Assembly: GCA_049423065.1 (NCBI GenBank)
Contig: JBMSQB010000120.1
Coordinates: forward strand, 1-9,439
DNA from: SYIM01 sp041182885
GTDB lineage: Bacteria; Pseudomonadota; Gammaproteobacteria; Burkholderiales; Burkholderiaceae_E
DNA length: 9,439 nt
Reading direction: 5' to 3'
Each line of letters opens with the position of its first letter. Position 1 is the first letter of the stretch. Both the position numbers and the translations under genes were made by a program. Shown in pieces: positions 1 to 5,959 of the stretch. The notes under the pieces were generated by a model. That model saw only the letters and a program-made list of their open reading frames with translations. It did not search any database and was not told the origin of the DNA.

Positions 1-249
1 GCCAAGAAGCGTTTTGGTAGCCTTTGCGCTCAGGCCAAACGCGAACCGATATCCGTGGAAAAAGCGGGTCAACTTGATACCGTGATCCTTTCTGCCGAGC
101 ACTACCACGCCCTGCAGGCCCATCACGACAAGGCCAGTCGTGCCGCGCGCAGGAAGAGATTTGAAGCCGAGTTTGGTGATTGGATCGCTGCTCAAAATGC
201 CAGCTTCGAGGTCCACGGTATTCCGGGAGCGGACCTGCGTCCGTGGTGA
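1..249 (+). CDS. Phd/YefM-type antitoxin with CcdA-like tail, 5' end cut off
   Basis: The frame is open from base 1 to the TGA at 247-249, giving 82 visible residues; the start lies outside the window. The N-terminal part reads KKRFG, then AKREPISVEKAGQ and VILSAEHYHAL, which follows the Phd/YefM DNA-binding fold (the usual pattern is a K-x-R/F-G helix, then REP-V-I-x-K-G, then VVLS-x-E-Y-x-x-L). The last 14 residues, FEVHGIPGADLRPW, resemble the toxin-binding end of CcdA antitoxins (F-cad CcdA ends in a similar F-x-x-x-G-x-x-x-D-x-R-x-W pattern). From family knowledge such a protein binds its own promoter and neutralises a CcdB gyrase toxin. Its expected partner seems destroyed (see 257-294), so it is probably an orphan antitoxin. 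The family call is fairly sure; the CcdB pairing is inferred. Confidence 0.8.
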   Translation, partial: AKKRFGSLCAQAKREPISVEKAGQLDTVILSAEHYHALQAHHDKASRAARRKRFEAEFGDWIAAQNASFEVHGIPGADLRPW

Positions 250-256
250 TTCGCCG

Positions 257-294
257 ATGGCCCAGTACGACGTGTGGTGATGTCTGGAATCTAG
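257..294 (+). pseudogene. Collapsed ccdB toxin remnant
   Basis: Seven bases after the antitoxin stop, an ATG at 257 begins MAQYDVW and hits TGA at 278-280. MAQ-Y/F-DV is the typical N-terminus of chromosomal CcdB toxins, and the position straight after a CcdA-tailed antitoxin is where ccdB belongs. In another frame, 277-294 reads VMSGI followed by TAG, which resembles the hydrophobic, GI-ending C-terminus of CcdB (F-plasmid CcdB ends FWGI). The simplest reading is that a large internal deletion joined the first six or so codons to the last five. The N-terminal match is short, and the C-terminal match is shorter still, so this is an inference from context. Confidence 0.45.
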
Positions 295-315
295 CGCCTG
301 CGGGCGCCCTGCGCC
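294..315. repeat. Overlapping small hairpins between convergent genes
   Basis: GCGCC (294-298), GGCGC (303-307) and GCGCC (311-315) form two mutually exclusive 5-bp stems with loops of 4 and 3 nt. They fill the gap between the ccdB remnant and the vapC stop codon (315-317). They could slow convergent transcription, but neither side has a T-run, so this is not a canonical terminator. Confidence 0.35.
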
Positions 316-719
316 TATGCCCGCCACAGCTTCACAGGCACATGTTTCGCGGAGTGGAAAAAATCCCTGTCAGTCGTCAGTAAAGTCAGGTCGTGGCGAC
401 CACATAGCTGGATGAGTAGCGCATCGATGGTACCGATCGGCACTCCTGCACGGCGGCACACATTGCGCACCTCGGCGGCGGCGATATGGTCCTGCCGATC
501 AGGGTGGATGAGGGGCAGGGCCTGAAAACGCTCGACGATGGCTGCGACTGCACGTGGACCGTTAAAGCCCTGCAGCAGTTCCTGCAGCACCAATCCGGTA
601 GTGACCACTTCATTAGCACCAGCAAGCGCATGGGCCAGCGCACGCACCTCAGGTTCAGCGGTTGAGCCGTCTCGCCTGAGCGCCAGCGACCATACGCTGG
701 TGTCCACCAACAAGGTCAT
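315..719 (-). CDS. vapC: VapC toxin, PIN-domain ribonuclease
   Basis: A 134-residue PIN-domain protein of normal VapC length. The expected acidic residues are present: D6 in LLVDTSVW, E47 in VLQELLQGF, D99 in GTIDALLI and D117 (with D119) in TTDRDF. In this family they hold Mg2+/Mn2+ for single-strand RNA cleavage, typically of tRNA or rRNA. GTIDALLIQLC followed by LTLLTTDRDF is the usual C-terminal half of the fold. The ATG (719-717) overlaps the vapB stop codon in an ATGA, which implies translational coupling to the antitoxin. The gene looks intact, with no stop or frameshift. The exact RNA target cannot be read from the sequence. Confidence 0.95.
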   Translation of the reverse strand: MTLLVDTSVWSLALRRDGSTAEPEVRALAHALAGANEVVTTGLVLQELLQGFNGPRAVAAIVERFQALPLIHPDRQDHIAAAEVRNVCRRAGVPIGTIDALLIQLCGRHDLTLLTTDRDFFHSAKHVPVKLWRA

Positions 720-916
720 GAACGGCTGCGCTCGGCCTTGTAATCAAAGCTCGCGTCCCAATCGAGCTTGCCGAAGAGGTCGGCTACCTTCTTCTGCTTG
801 CGGCGCGCCACAAATTCTCTGAGCGCCAGAGTGACAGCGGCCTTCTTGGTCGGTTCGCCGCTAAGCTCAAGCACTTGGTTCAGCAGCTTGGGGTCCAGAT
901 CGAGGTTGGTGGCCAT
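716..916 (-). CDS. vapB: VapB antitoxin
   Basis: A 66-residue antitoxin of the short VapB family (Pfam VapB_antitoxin type). The N-terminal MATNLDLDPKLL strand plus TKKAAVTLALREFVARRKQ make a ribbon-helix-helix DNA-binding region. The C-terminal VADLFGKLDWDASFDYKAERSR is the usual toxin-wrapping tail, with aromatic residues and a closing Arg-Ser pair. It should neutralise the downstream VapC and, with it, repress the operon. ATG at 916-914 is chosen because homologues begin MATNL; an in-frame TTG one codon earlier (919) is the only nearby alternative. No strong Shine-Dalgarno sequence is visible. It shares 4 bp with vapC, and its upstream repeats (930-959) are a likely operator. Confidence 0.93.
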   Translation of the reverse strand: MATNLDLDPKLLNQVLELSGEPTKKAAVTLALREFVARRKQKKVADLFGKLDWDASFDYKAERSRS

Positions 917-929
917 CAAGGATTCTTTA

Positions 930-959
930 TGTGTGAATTGCTGTGTGAAACGCTACACA
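930..959. promoter_or_regulatory. Putative vapBC operator repeats
   Basis: Two direct copies of TGTGTGAA (930-937 and 942-949) sit exactly 12 bp apart just upstream of vapB. The second also forms an inverted repeat with a later half-site: TGTGT (942-946), 8 bp, ACACA (955-959). VapB/VapC complexes autoregulate by binding such paired half-sites near the promoter. The repeats are seen directly; the role is inferred. No convincing -35/-10 pair was found. Confidence 0.5.
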
Positions 960-1024
960 AAGGCTGTCTGGGAGACAAGTTTTGACCACTGAATGGACAA
1001 GACGCCGCTGCTCTGAGGTTTCAA

Positions 1025-1078
1025 GGGGGTAGGGTGCCCCGCCGCGGTCACACCCCCGCCTCTGCCCGCAGAGGGGGG
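1025..1078. repeat. GC-rich competing inverted repeats downstream of yceH
   Basis: CCTCTGC (1059-1065) and GCAGAGG (1068-1074) form a tight stem that extends through CCCC (1054-1057) and GGGG (1075-1078) across a bulged G at 1058. GGGGGT (1025-1030) is also complementary to ACCCCC (1052-1057), so the two foldings compete. The element lies 80 bp past the yceH stop and 110 bp before vapB. No T-run follows it on the minus strand, so it is at best a poor intrinsic terminator. It may be a dispersed intergenic palindrome. The rest of 960-1157 shows no supportable gene. Confidence 0.45.
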
Positions 1079-1157
1079 ATTACCAGGGGACATGCCGACG
1101 GCATTCGTTTTCGGGTCTCGATTCGTGCGTGTCGCGGTGCAGAGCAGCGCCCTGGCT

Positions 1158-1859
1158 TCAGCGGTCGATGCCGAGCTCGGCGAGCAGCCGCGCCATCTGA
1201 GACTGCAGGCTCGCAATCTCGGCGGCCATGCGAATCTGCTCGGCCCTCAGCGCGGCCAACTCACCGACCGCCACGCCGTGAATGGATGTGCTGCGATCGG
1301 CCCCGCCGCTATCGCCAGGATCGCTGTCCGCGGCAACCTGCGAACCCTCGACGGGGCCTCCAAGCAAATGCGCCCAGCGTGCTTCGCGGCTTCCGGGTGC
1401 CCTTGGTAACCGAATCACCAGGGGAGATGCCTTCTCGGCCAGCTCGTTCAGAAAACCTTCGAGTGAAGAGAGGTCGGCGAAGCGCTGCAGGCGCTCGGTG
1501 TTGACGCGCAACTCGGACGAGGTCTGCGGGCCTCGCAGCATCAGGACCGCCAGCGGGGCGACCGCCTGCCCAGGAAGTTGAAGTACGCGGCCCGCGTTGT
1601 GTTCGTATCGTGCGACGCGCGCTCCGCTGGACTCCAAGACCAGGCTCAGCGCGCGAAGCGAATCGATCGCGGTAAGTACCTCGGCCTCGGTGGCCTCCAT
1701 TACCGGCAAGCGAGCGGTCTTCTGGTTGCAGCCGGCCACCAGCGCGTTCAAGGACAGGGGATAGGTATCGGGCACCGTGTGCTGCTTTTCCACCAGCACA
1801 CCGAGAACTCGGGCTTCGAGTGGCGTCAGTGCCCAGCGCTTGGTAGTGGCCTCGCTCAT
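1158..1859 (-). CDS. yceH: YceH family (DUF480) winged-helix protein
   Basis: A 233-residue protein clearly homologous to E. coli YceH (about 215 residues). Family landmarks in order are LTPLEARVLGVLVEKQ, TYPLSLNALVAGCNQKT and R-x-PVM near the N-terminus, ARVAKYEH-like GARVARYEHN in the middle, MLRGPQTSSELR opening the second winged helix, and LVIRLPRAPGSREARWAHLL. The C-terminal 50 residues include an Ala/Gly/Ser-rich linker and then an alpha-helical stretch (ELAALRAEQI to LLAELGI) that is probably a short coiled coil, as in E. coli YceH. The ATG at 1859 is chosen because homology begins right there and GAGGG lies 10 nt upstream; the frame runs on upstream but matches nothing. The biochemical role of the family is not established. 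It is probably transcribed from the 210-bp gap upstream. Confidence 0.95.
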   Translation of the reverse strand: MSEATTKRWALTPLEARVLGVLVEKQHTVPDTYPLSLNALVAGCNQKTARLPVMEATEAEVLTAIDSLRALSLVLESSGARVARYEHNAGRVLQLPGQAVAPLAVLMLRGPQTSSELRVNTERLQRFADLSSLEGFLNELAEKASPLVIRLPRAPGSREARWAHLLGGPVEGSQVAADSDPGDSGGADRSTSIHGVAVGELAALRAEQIRMAAEIASLQSQMARLLAELGIDR

Positions 1860-1899
1860 GTTGCTGATCCCTCGTCTTGGGAAGCCCGCTCGCGGGGCA

Positions 1900-1916
1900 T
1901 GTCCGCTGGGGGGACA
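1900..1916. repeat. Small inverted repeat in the yceH leader
   Basis: TGTCC (1900-1904) and GGACA (1912-1916) form a 5-bp stem with a 7-nt loop, 41 bp upstream of the yceH start. The gap 1860-2069 also holds a GC-rich palindromic tract (about 1930-1946). It contains a 17-codon minus-strand frame (2046-1993, starting MTFDINAAKH) that matches nothing I recognise, and no clear terminator for the receptor operon. A sequence resembling an extended -10 (TGCTATCGT, around 1918-1926 on the minus strand) could start yceH transcription, but no -35 goes with it. Confidence 0.3.
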
Positions 1917-2069
1917 CGATAGCATGCGATGCGGCCGGCGGCCGGGGAACCGAAGTGCTGTCACGCGTCAAACATCAACAGCCAGCGCTTCGCTAACGAA
2001 TGAGCGTCATTCCGGGATGCTTGGCGGCATTGATGTCGAATGTCATGATCTGCTGCAGCCTCGTTGCGG

Positions 2070-3059
2070 TTAATCAGCACTGATACCGAGTTCGTCGATC
2101 AGGGCTCGAATTCTCTGCATATTCGACCGTAAAATTTCAGCGAACTCGCTGGCGCGTGAACCCACGGGCACAAACCCCAGCGCGGCGAATCGCTGTCGAA
2201 CCAGTTCAGATGACATTGCGTGCATGACATCTCGCTCGATCTTCTGCTGGATCGAATCGGGGGTCTTGGATGAGACCATGATTCCGCCACCGCTGGTGAC
2301 ATTGAAATCGGGATACCCCAGCTCGGCGACGGTGGGCAGATCGGGCAGTTGATTCCAGCGTGTCGAGGCGGTTAGCGCCAAGGCGTGGATGCGACCCGAT
2401 CGAATCTGCGGCAGCGCCGAGGCATCAAACACGCTGAATTGCACCTGCCCGGAAATCACAGCGGTGACCACCTCTGCGGTGCCACGATAGGGCACATGAT
2501 TGGATCGGACACCTAATCGCCGCAACAGCATCTCGGTGGTGAGGTGGGGGCCCGCGCCAGTTCCTGATGAAGCGTAGTTCAAGCCGTGCGGCGACCTGCG
2601 AATTGCGGCGACGAGTCCCTCGAGCGTTTTGATGCCCGTGGAGGGATCGACCCCCACAATGAACGGTGCGTCGGAAACGAGCGATAACGGTGTGAGCGAA
2701 GTGGCCGGGTCGTAGCTGAGCTTTTTGTACAGGCTTGCCGTGGTCGAATAGGAGAGCACATATCCCATCAGGAGCGTGTACCCATCGGCAGGCGCCTGCG
2801 CGACGTAGGCCGATGCGACCGAAGTGCCAGCTCCGGGCCGGTTGAGCAGGATGACCGGCTGACCCCACATTTCCGCAAGCTTCTCGGCGAGTATTCGCGC
2901 TGCAGCGTCGGCCGATCCCCCCGGGGCGAACGGAATGACGAGTCTCACAACCCGCTGCGGGTAGCTGGCATCGGCTCGTGCCAGACCTGTCATGGATGCT
3001 GCTGGCAGGGCTAGCGCAAGCCTGCACAGCAGACTTCGACGTGAAACATGGCGGTTCAT
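2070..3059 (-). CDS. Bug/TctC-family periplasmic solute receptor (distal copy)
   Basis: A 329-residue Bug (Bordetella uptake gene) receptor, normal length for the family. It has a signal peptide with SRRSLL at residues 6-11, a twin-arginine-like pattern, then a hydrophobic stretch and probable cleavage near ADA-SYP (residues 29-34). Family motifs are VIPFAPGGSADAAAR (41-55), LNRPGAGTSV (72-81), NYASSGTGAGPHL (161-173), HVPYRGTA (188-195) and LPDLPTVAELG (238-248). Bug receptors close two lobes around small carboxylates, amides or aromatic acids in the periplasm and usually feed a TctAB permease, absent here. The ATG at 3059 has AAGGGAG six bases upstream. It is the last gene of the hyu operon, 21 nt after the sister receptor, from which it has clearly diverged. 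The ligand is unknown; the link to the HyuAB substrate is inferred. Confidence 0.95.
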   Translation of the reverse strand: MNRHVSRRSLLCRLALALPAASMTGLARADASYPQRVVRLVIPFAPGGSADAAARILAEKLAEMWGQPVILLNRPGAGTSVASAYVAQAPADGYTLLMGYVLSYSTTASLYKKLSYDPATSLTPLSLVSDAPFIVGVDPSTGIKTLEGLVAAIRRSPHGLNYASSGTGAGPHLTTEMLLRRLGVRSNHVPYRGTAEVVTAVISGQVQFSVFDASALPQIRSGRIHALALTASTRWNQLPDLPTVAELGYPDFNVTSGGGIMVSSKTPDSIQQKIERDVMHAMSSELVRQRFAALGFVPVGSRASEFAEILRSNMQRIRALIDELGISAD

Positions 3060-3080
3060 GGCGCACTCCCTTTTGATGGG

Positions 3081-4064
3081 CTATTCCTGCTTGATACCGG
3101 CGCTCTTGATCACATCAGCATATTTCGCCACCTCGGCGCGCATGTGGGCCTCGAGCTCGGCTGGCGTCGAGGGCGCGGTCTCGAACCCCATAACTGCATA
3201 GCGTTCCCGAACGCTGGCGTTGCCGAGCACCTGGCGAGTCGCTTCGTTGATGCGTACAACGATGGCGTTCGGCGTTTTTGCCGGCGCGAGGATTGAGCCC
3301 CAGTTGGACACCTCGGCGTCCCGCAGACCGGATTCACTCATCGTCGGAACGTCGGGTAGAAGCGGGGAGCGCCGGGGTGTTGAAACCGCCAGTGGTTTGA
3401 GCTTGCCAGCTCGGTAATGTGGAACTGCAGACATATCGGCAATCATGTAATCGACGTGGCCGCCCAACAGGGCGGTGAGCGCCGGCGCGGTTCCCTTGGT
3501 TGGAATATGAGTCACATCAATGTTCGCCCGGATTCGGAAAAGTTCGCCCGCGAGATGGGGGCTGCCCCCGGTACCGGAGGTGGCGTAATTGAACTTTCCC
3601 GGGTTCGCCTTCGCAAGCGCGATGAATTCGGCCAGGTTGCTCACCTTCATCTCGGCTGGAACGGTGATGATGAGTGGTGAGATGGACACCATGGAAATTG
3701 GCGCGAAGCTCTGAACCGGGTGATACGGCAGGCTGGGGTAGAGCGACGGTGTGATCGTGTGCGATGTGCTTGCGAAGAACAAGGTGTAACCGTCCGGAGT
3801 TGCTGAAGCGGCAAATGCCGCGCCCAGCGTGGCTCCAGCGCCGGGTTTGTTCTCGATAATGACGGGCTGCTTCCACAGATCGGTGAGTCCAACCGCGAGC
3901 AACCGTGCCTGCTGCTCTGCAGATCCGCCCGGCGGAAATGGAACGATGATCCTGACCGCTCTCGACGGGAAATCCTGAGCTGCTGCGGGGCTTGCCAACC
4001 CGCTGGCAATTGGAGCAAACAGTGCCGCAGCCAGCAGCACTCGGCGTGTGACAGATCGTTTCAT
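3081..4064 (-). CDS. Bug/TctC-family periplasmic solute receptor (proximal copy)
   Basis: A 327-residue Bug receptor. The signal peptide carries TRRVLL (6-11), again twin-arginine-like, with probable cleavage after AAA (27-29), leaving QDFPSR at the mature start. Motifs are VPFPPGGSAEQQAR (41-54), ENKPGAGATLG (71-81), YATSGTGGSPHL (160-171), THIPTKGTAPAL (185-196) and LPDVPTMSESGL (236-247). The usual Asp of the GGSxD loop is Glu here, while the sister copy keeps Asp, which may mark a ligand difference. The ATG at 4064 is chosen because GAGGAGA lies just upstream; a TTG at 4079 would put that site inside the gene. It sits 22 nt after hyuB and 21 nt before the second receptor. Ligand unknown; TctA/TctB partners are not in the window. 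Confidence 0.95.
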   Translation of the reverse strand: MKRSVTRRVLLAAALFAPIASGLASPAAAQDFPSRAVRIIVPFPPGGSAEQQARLLAVGLTDLWKQPVIIENKPGAGATLGAAFAASATPDGYTLFFASTSHTITPSLYPSLPYHPVQSFAPISMVSISPLIITVPAEMKVSNLAEFIALAKANPGKFNYATSGTGGSPHLAGELFRIRANIDVTHIPTKGTAPALTALLGGHVDYMIADMSAVPHYRAGKLKPLAVSTPRRSPLLPDVPTMSESGLRDAEVSNWGSILAPAKTPNAIVVRINEATRQVLGNASVRERYAVMGFETAPSTPAELEAHMRAEVAKYADVIKSAGIKQE

Positions 4065-4086
4065 CTCGCTTCTCCTCAAACAGGTG

Positions 4087-5955
4087 TCAGCAACAACGTC
4101 GCCAGAAAAAACCGCGTGCCTGGGTGAACAACTTTTCGTCGGCTTCGCTCATCGCGTCGTCTTCTTCCTCGGGCAACTGCTCATACGGCACCTCGGTTTG
4201 CAGCATGGACTCACGGCGCGTCGTGCTTGCGGCGCGATCAAGGCTGCCCCCATCGGAAAAAACCAAACCGTAGCAATGCTCGGCCCGTTTACGCGAAATG
4301 TAGCCCTCTGCGAGGTCAAACGCCACACGTTCCAACGGGCGCTTGAGAGGACTGCCATAGCCGCCGCCGCCGCCTGATCGGAGGATGTATGCATCGCCTG
4401 CCTTGAGCTGCCGGCCGAGAACCTTGCCGCTGGGAAATTTCAACTCGGGCTGATCTCCGATCTGGATGGCAACCTGGTTACCTGCGCCCGGGTGTCCTCC
4501 GAACAGCCCCCAGGGCCTGCAGTGCACGCGTTCGACCTGCGCGTTGAAATTGAATTCGCTCAGCGCACGCACCTTCTTCTCGGTGCCCAAGCCTCCTTGC
4601 CAGGTGCCGGCGCCGCCTGAGTCTTCCCTCAGGGTGTACTGCTCGACGAGCATCGGATACTTGGCTTCCATCTGTTCAACCGGGCTGTTGTGGGTGTCGC
4701 CGTCGTTGATGCAGATCGTTGCATGCTGACCATCCATGCCTTGCTTGGCGCCCCAGCCGCCACCCACCAGACCGCCAGCAACCAGCCAAATGCGCCCGTC
4801 CGATGGCATTCTCCCGTTGATTGCGGCAGACAGCAGATCGGCGTGATGGCCTGCGGTGACCCGATCGGGCACCGCATCGGACAGTGCCTTGAAGATCGTG
4901 TCAACGACCGTCATTGGGAAGGTCATCCACCAGCGCATGGGGGCGGGCCGCTGCGCGCTTACGACACGGCCCGGCGGCAGAATGATGGTCAGCGGGCGAA
5001 AGCTTCCCTCATTGATGGGTTTTTCGAGTGGCGTGGTGAGGCACTTGAAGGCGACCTGACAACATGCCATGCCGGCGGCGTAGCCAGAGTTGTAGAAGCC
5101 CTTCACCTGACGGGCCACGTCGGTGAGGTCAATGGTCATTTCGTCGCCTTGCACAGTCACACGAACGGCGATTCGGATTCGCTGCTGAACGTCGACGCCG
5201 TCGTCATCCATGAAGGACTCGGCCTCGTACACACCATCGGGTATCGAACGGACCCGCTCCCGAGCGACTGCCTCGGTGTTGTCCATGATGGTCTCGATCG
5301 CGAGCAGCACCGTGGCCAGTGTGTGGCGCTCAATCAACTGGAGGAAGCGCCTGGCTCCAATGCGCACCGCGGCCACCTGCGCGTTGAGATCGCCCATCGC
5401 GCGCTCCGGAATCCGGACATTGATCCGGATAATGTCGAGGATCTCGCGATTGACAACGCCCCGACGCCAAGCCTTGACGATCGGCATCTGAAGACCTTCT
5501 GACCATATGTCTTTGGTCATGCCGTCAAGGGCGCCACCAATGTCGGCCCAGTGCGCCATGCACGCGGAAAAACCCACCAGCTCTGTCTTGTGAAAAATCG
5601 GCACGACAAAGGTCATGTGATTGAGATGACTGCCCGTCAGATAGGCGTCATTGGTGACCATCACGTCACCCTCGTGAATGCCTTCCTCTTCGAAGTGCTG
5701 CTTCATTTTTTTTACGGTTTCGCTCATGCCGCGGATGAACATGGGCAAGCCGATTCCGATCGAGATTGTCCCGCCTTCGGCGTCGAAGAGTCCGACGGTG
5801 AAGTCCTGCGCCTCGTAGATGATCATGCTGTAGGCGGTGCGAAGAAGATTGGACTTCATCTCTTCGGTGATGGCTACCAGGCCATTGCGCACGATCTCTG
5901 TAATGATCGGATCGGCGTGTTCGCGGTCGCGCTGCATCGTTGCTTGCTCGATCAC
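4087..5955 (-). CDS. hyuB: Hydantoinase B/oxoprolinase-type subunit
   Basis: A 622-residue HyuB-family subunit (Hydantoinase_B). With HyuA it forms an ATP-dependent cytoplasmic enzyme of the 5-oxoprolinase / N-methylhydantoinase / acetophenone carboxylase / caprolactamase superfamily. Landmarks are ADPIITEIVRNGL (14-26), LLRTAYSMIIYEAQDF (37-52), TNDAYLTGSHLNHMT (101-115), MAHWADIGG (133-141), IPERAMGDLNAQ (182-193), REDSGGAGTWQGGLG (443-457), RPWGLFGGHPG (480-490) and the Gly-rich SGGGGGYGSP (527-536). The widespread NDPY motif reads NDAY here. The start is a GTG: GGGAG lies seven bases upstream and overlaps the end of hyuA, whereas the next ATG (5937) has no such site. The last 30 residues hold an acidic run (EEEDD, 596-600) and end RRCC, beyond the usual family end. 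Substrate undetermined. Confidence 0.95.
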   Translation of the reverse strand: MIEQATMQRDREHADPIITEIVRNGLVAITEEMKSNLLRTAYSMIIYEAQDFTVGLFDAEGGTISIGIGLPMFIRGMSETVKKMKQHFEEEGIHEGDVMVTNDAYLTGSHLNHMTFVVPIFHKTELVGFSACMAHWADIGGALDGMTKDIWSEGLQMPIVKAWRRGVVNREILDIIRINVRIPERAMGDLNAQVAAVRIGARRFLQLIERHTLATVLLAIETIMDNTEAVARERVRSIPDGVYEAESFMDDDGVDVQQRIRIAVRVTVQGDEMTIDLTDVARQVKGFYNSGYAAGMACCQVAFKCLTTPLEKPINEGSFRPLTIILPPGRVVSAQRPAPMRWWMTFPMTVVDTIFKALSDAVPDRVTAGHHADLLSAAINGRMPSDGRIWLVAGGLVGGGWGAKQGMDGQHATICINDGDTHNSPVEQMEAKYPMLVEQYTLREDSGGAGTWQGGLGTEKKVRALSEFNFNAQVERVHCRPWGLFGGHPGAGNQVAIQIGDQPELKFPSGKVLGRQLKAGDAYILRSGGGGGYGSPLKRPLERVAFDLAEGYISRKRAEHCYGLVFSDGGSLDRAASTTRRESMLQTEVPYEQLPEEEDDAMSEADEKLFTQARGFFWRRCC

Positions 5956-5959
5956 TGCT

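Noticed and set aside
1034..1504. Plus-strand frames covering the 3' half of yceH and the adjacent gap
   Set aside because: The composition is Arg/Ala/Pro-rich with no motifs; they lie antisense to yceH and include the hairpin region.
1928..1950. GC-rich palindromic tract considered as terminator of the receptor operon
   Set aside because: It has self-complementary GGCC blocks but no following T-run, and it lies over 100 bp past the stop codon, so it is not a supportable intrinsic terminator.
1309..1971. 220-codon minus-strand frame overlapping yceH
   Set aside because: It is an out-of-frame shadow of yceH with an Arg/Pro-rich composition typical of a frame-shifted GC-rich gene; the YceH frame has the family motifs.
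2425..3066. 213-codon frame overlapping the distal receptor gene
   Set aside because: It overlaps the receptor coding sequence in another frame, has no family motifs, and the receptor frame explains the region fully.
4690..5502. Long plus-strand open frame (270 codons) inside hyuB
   Set aside because: It is antisense to a strongly conserved HyuB coding region, and its translation has no recognisable motifs; GC-rich genes often leave such open frames on the other strand.
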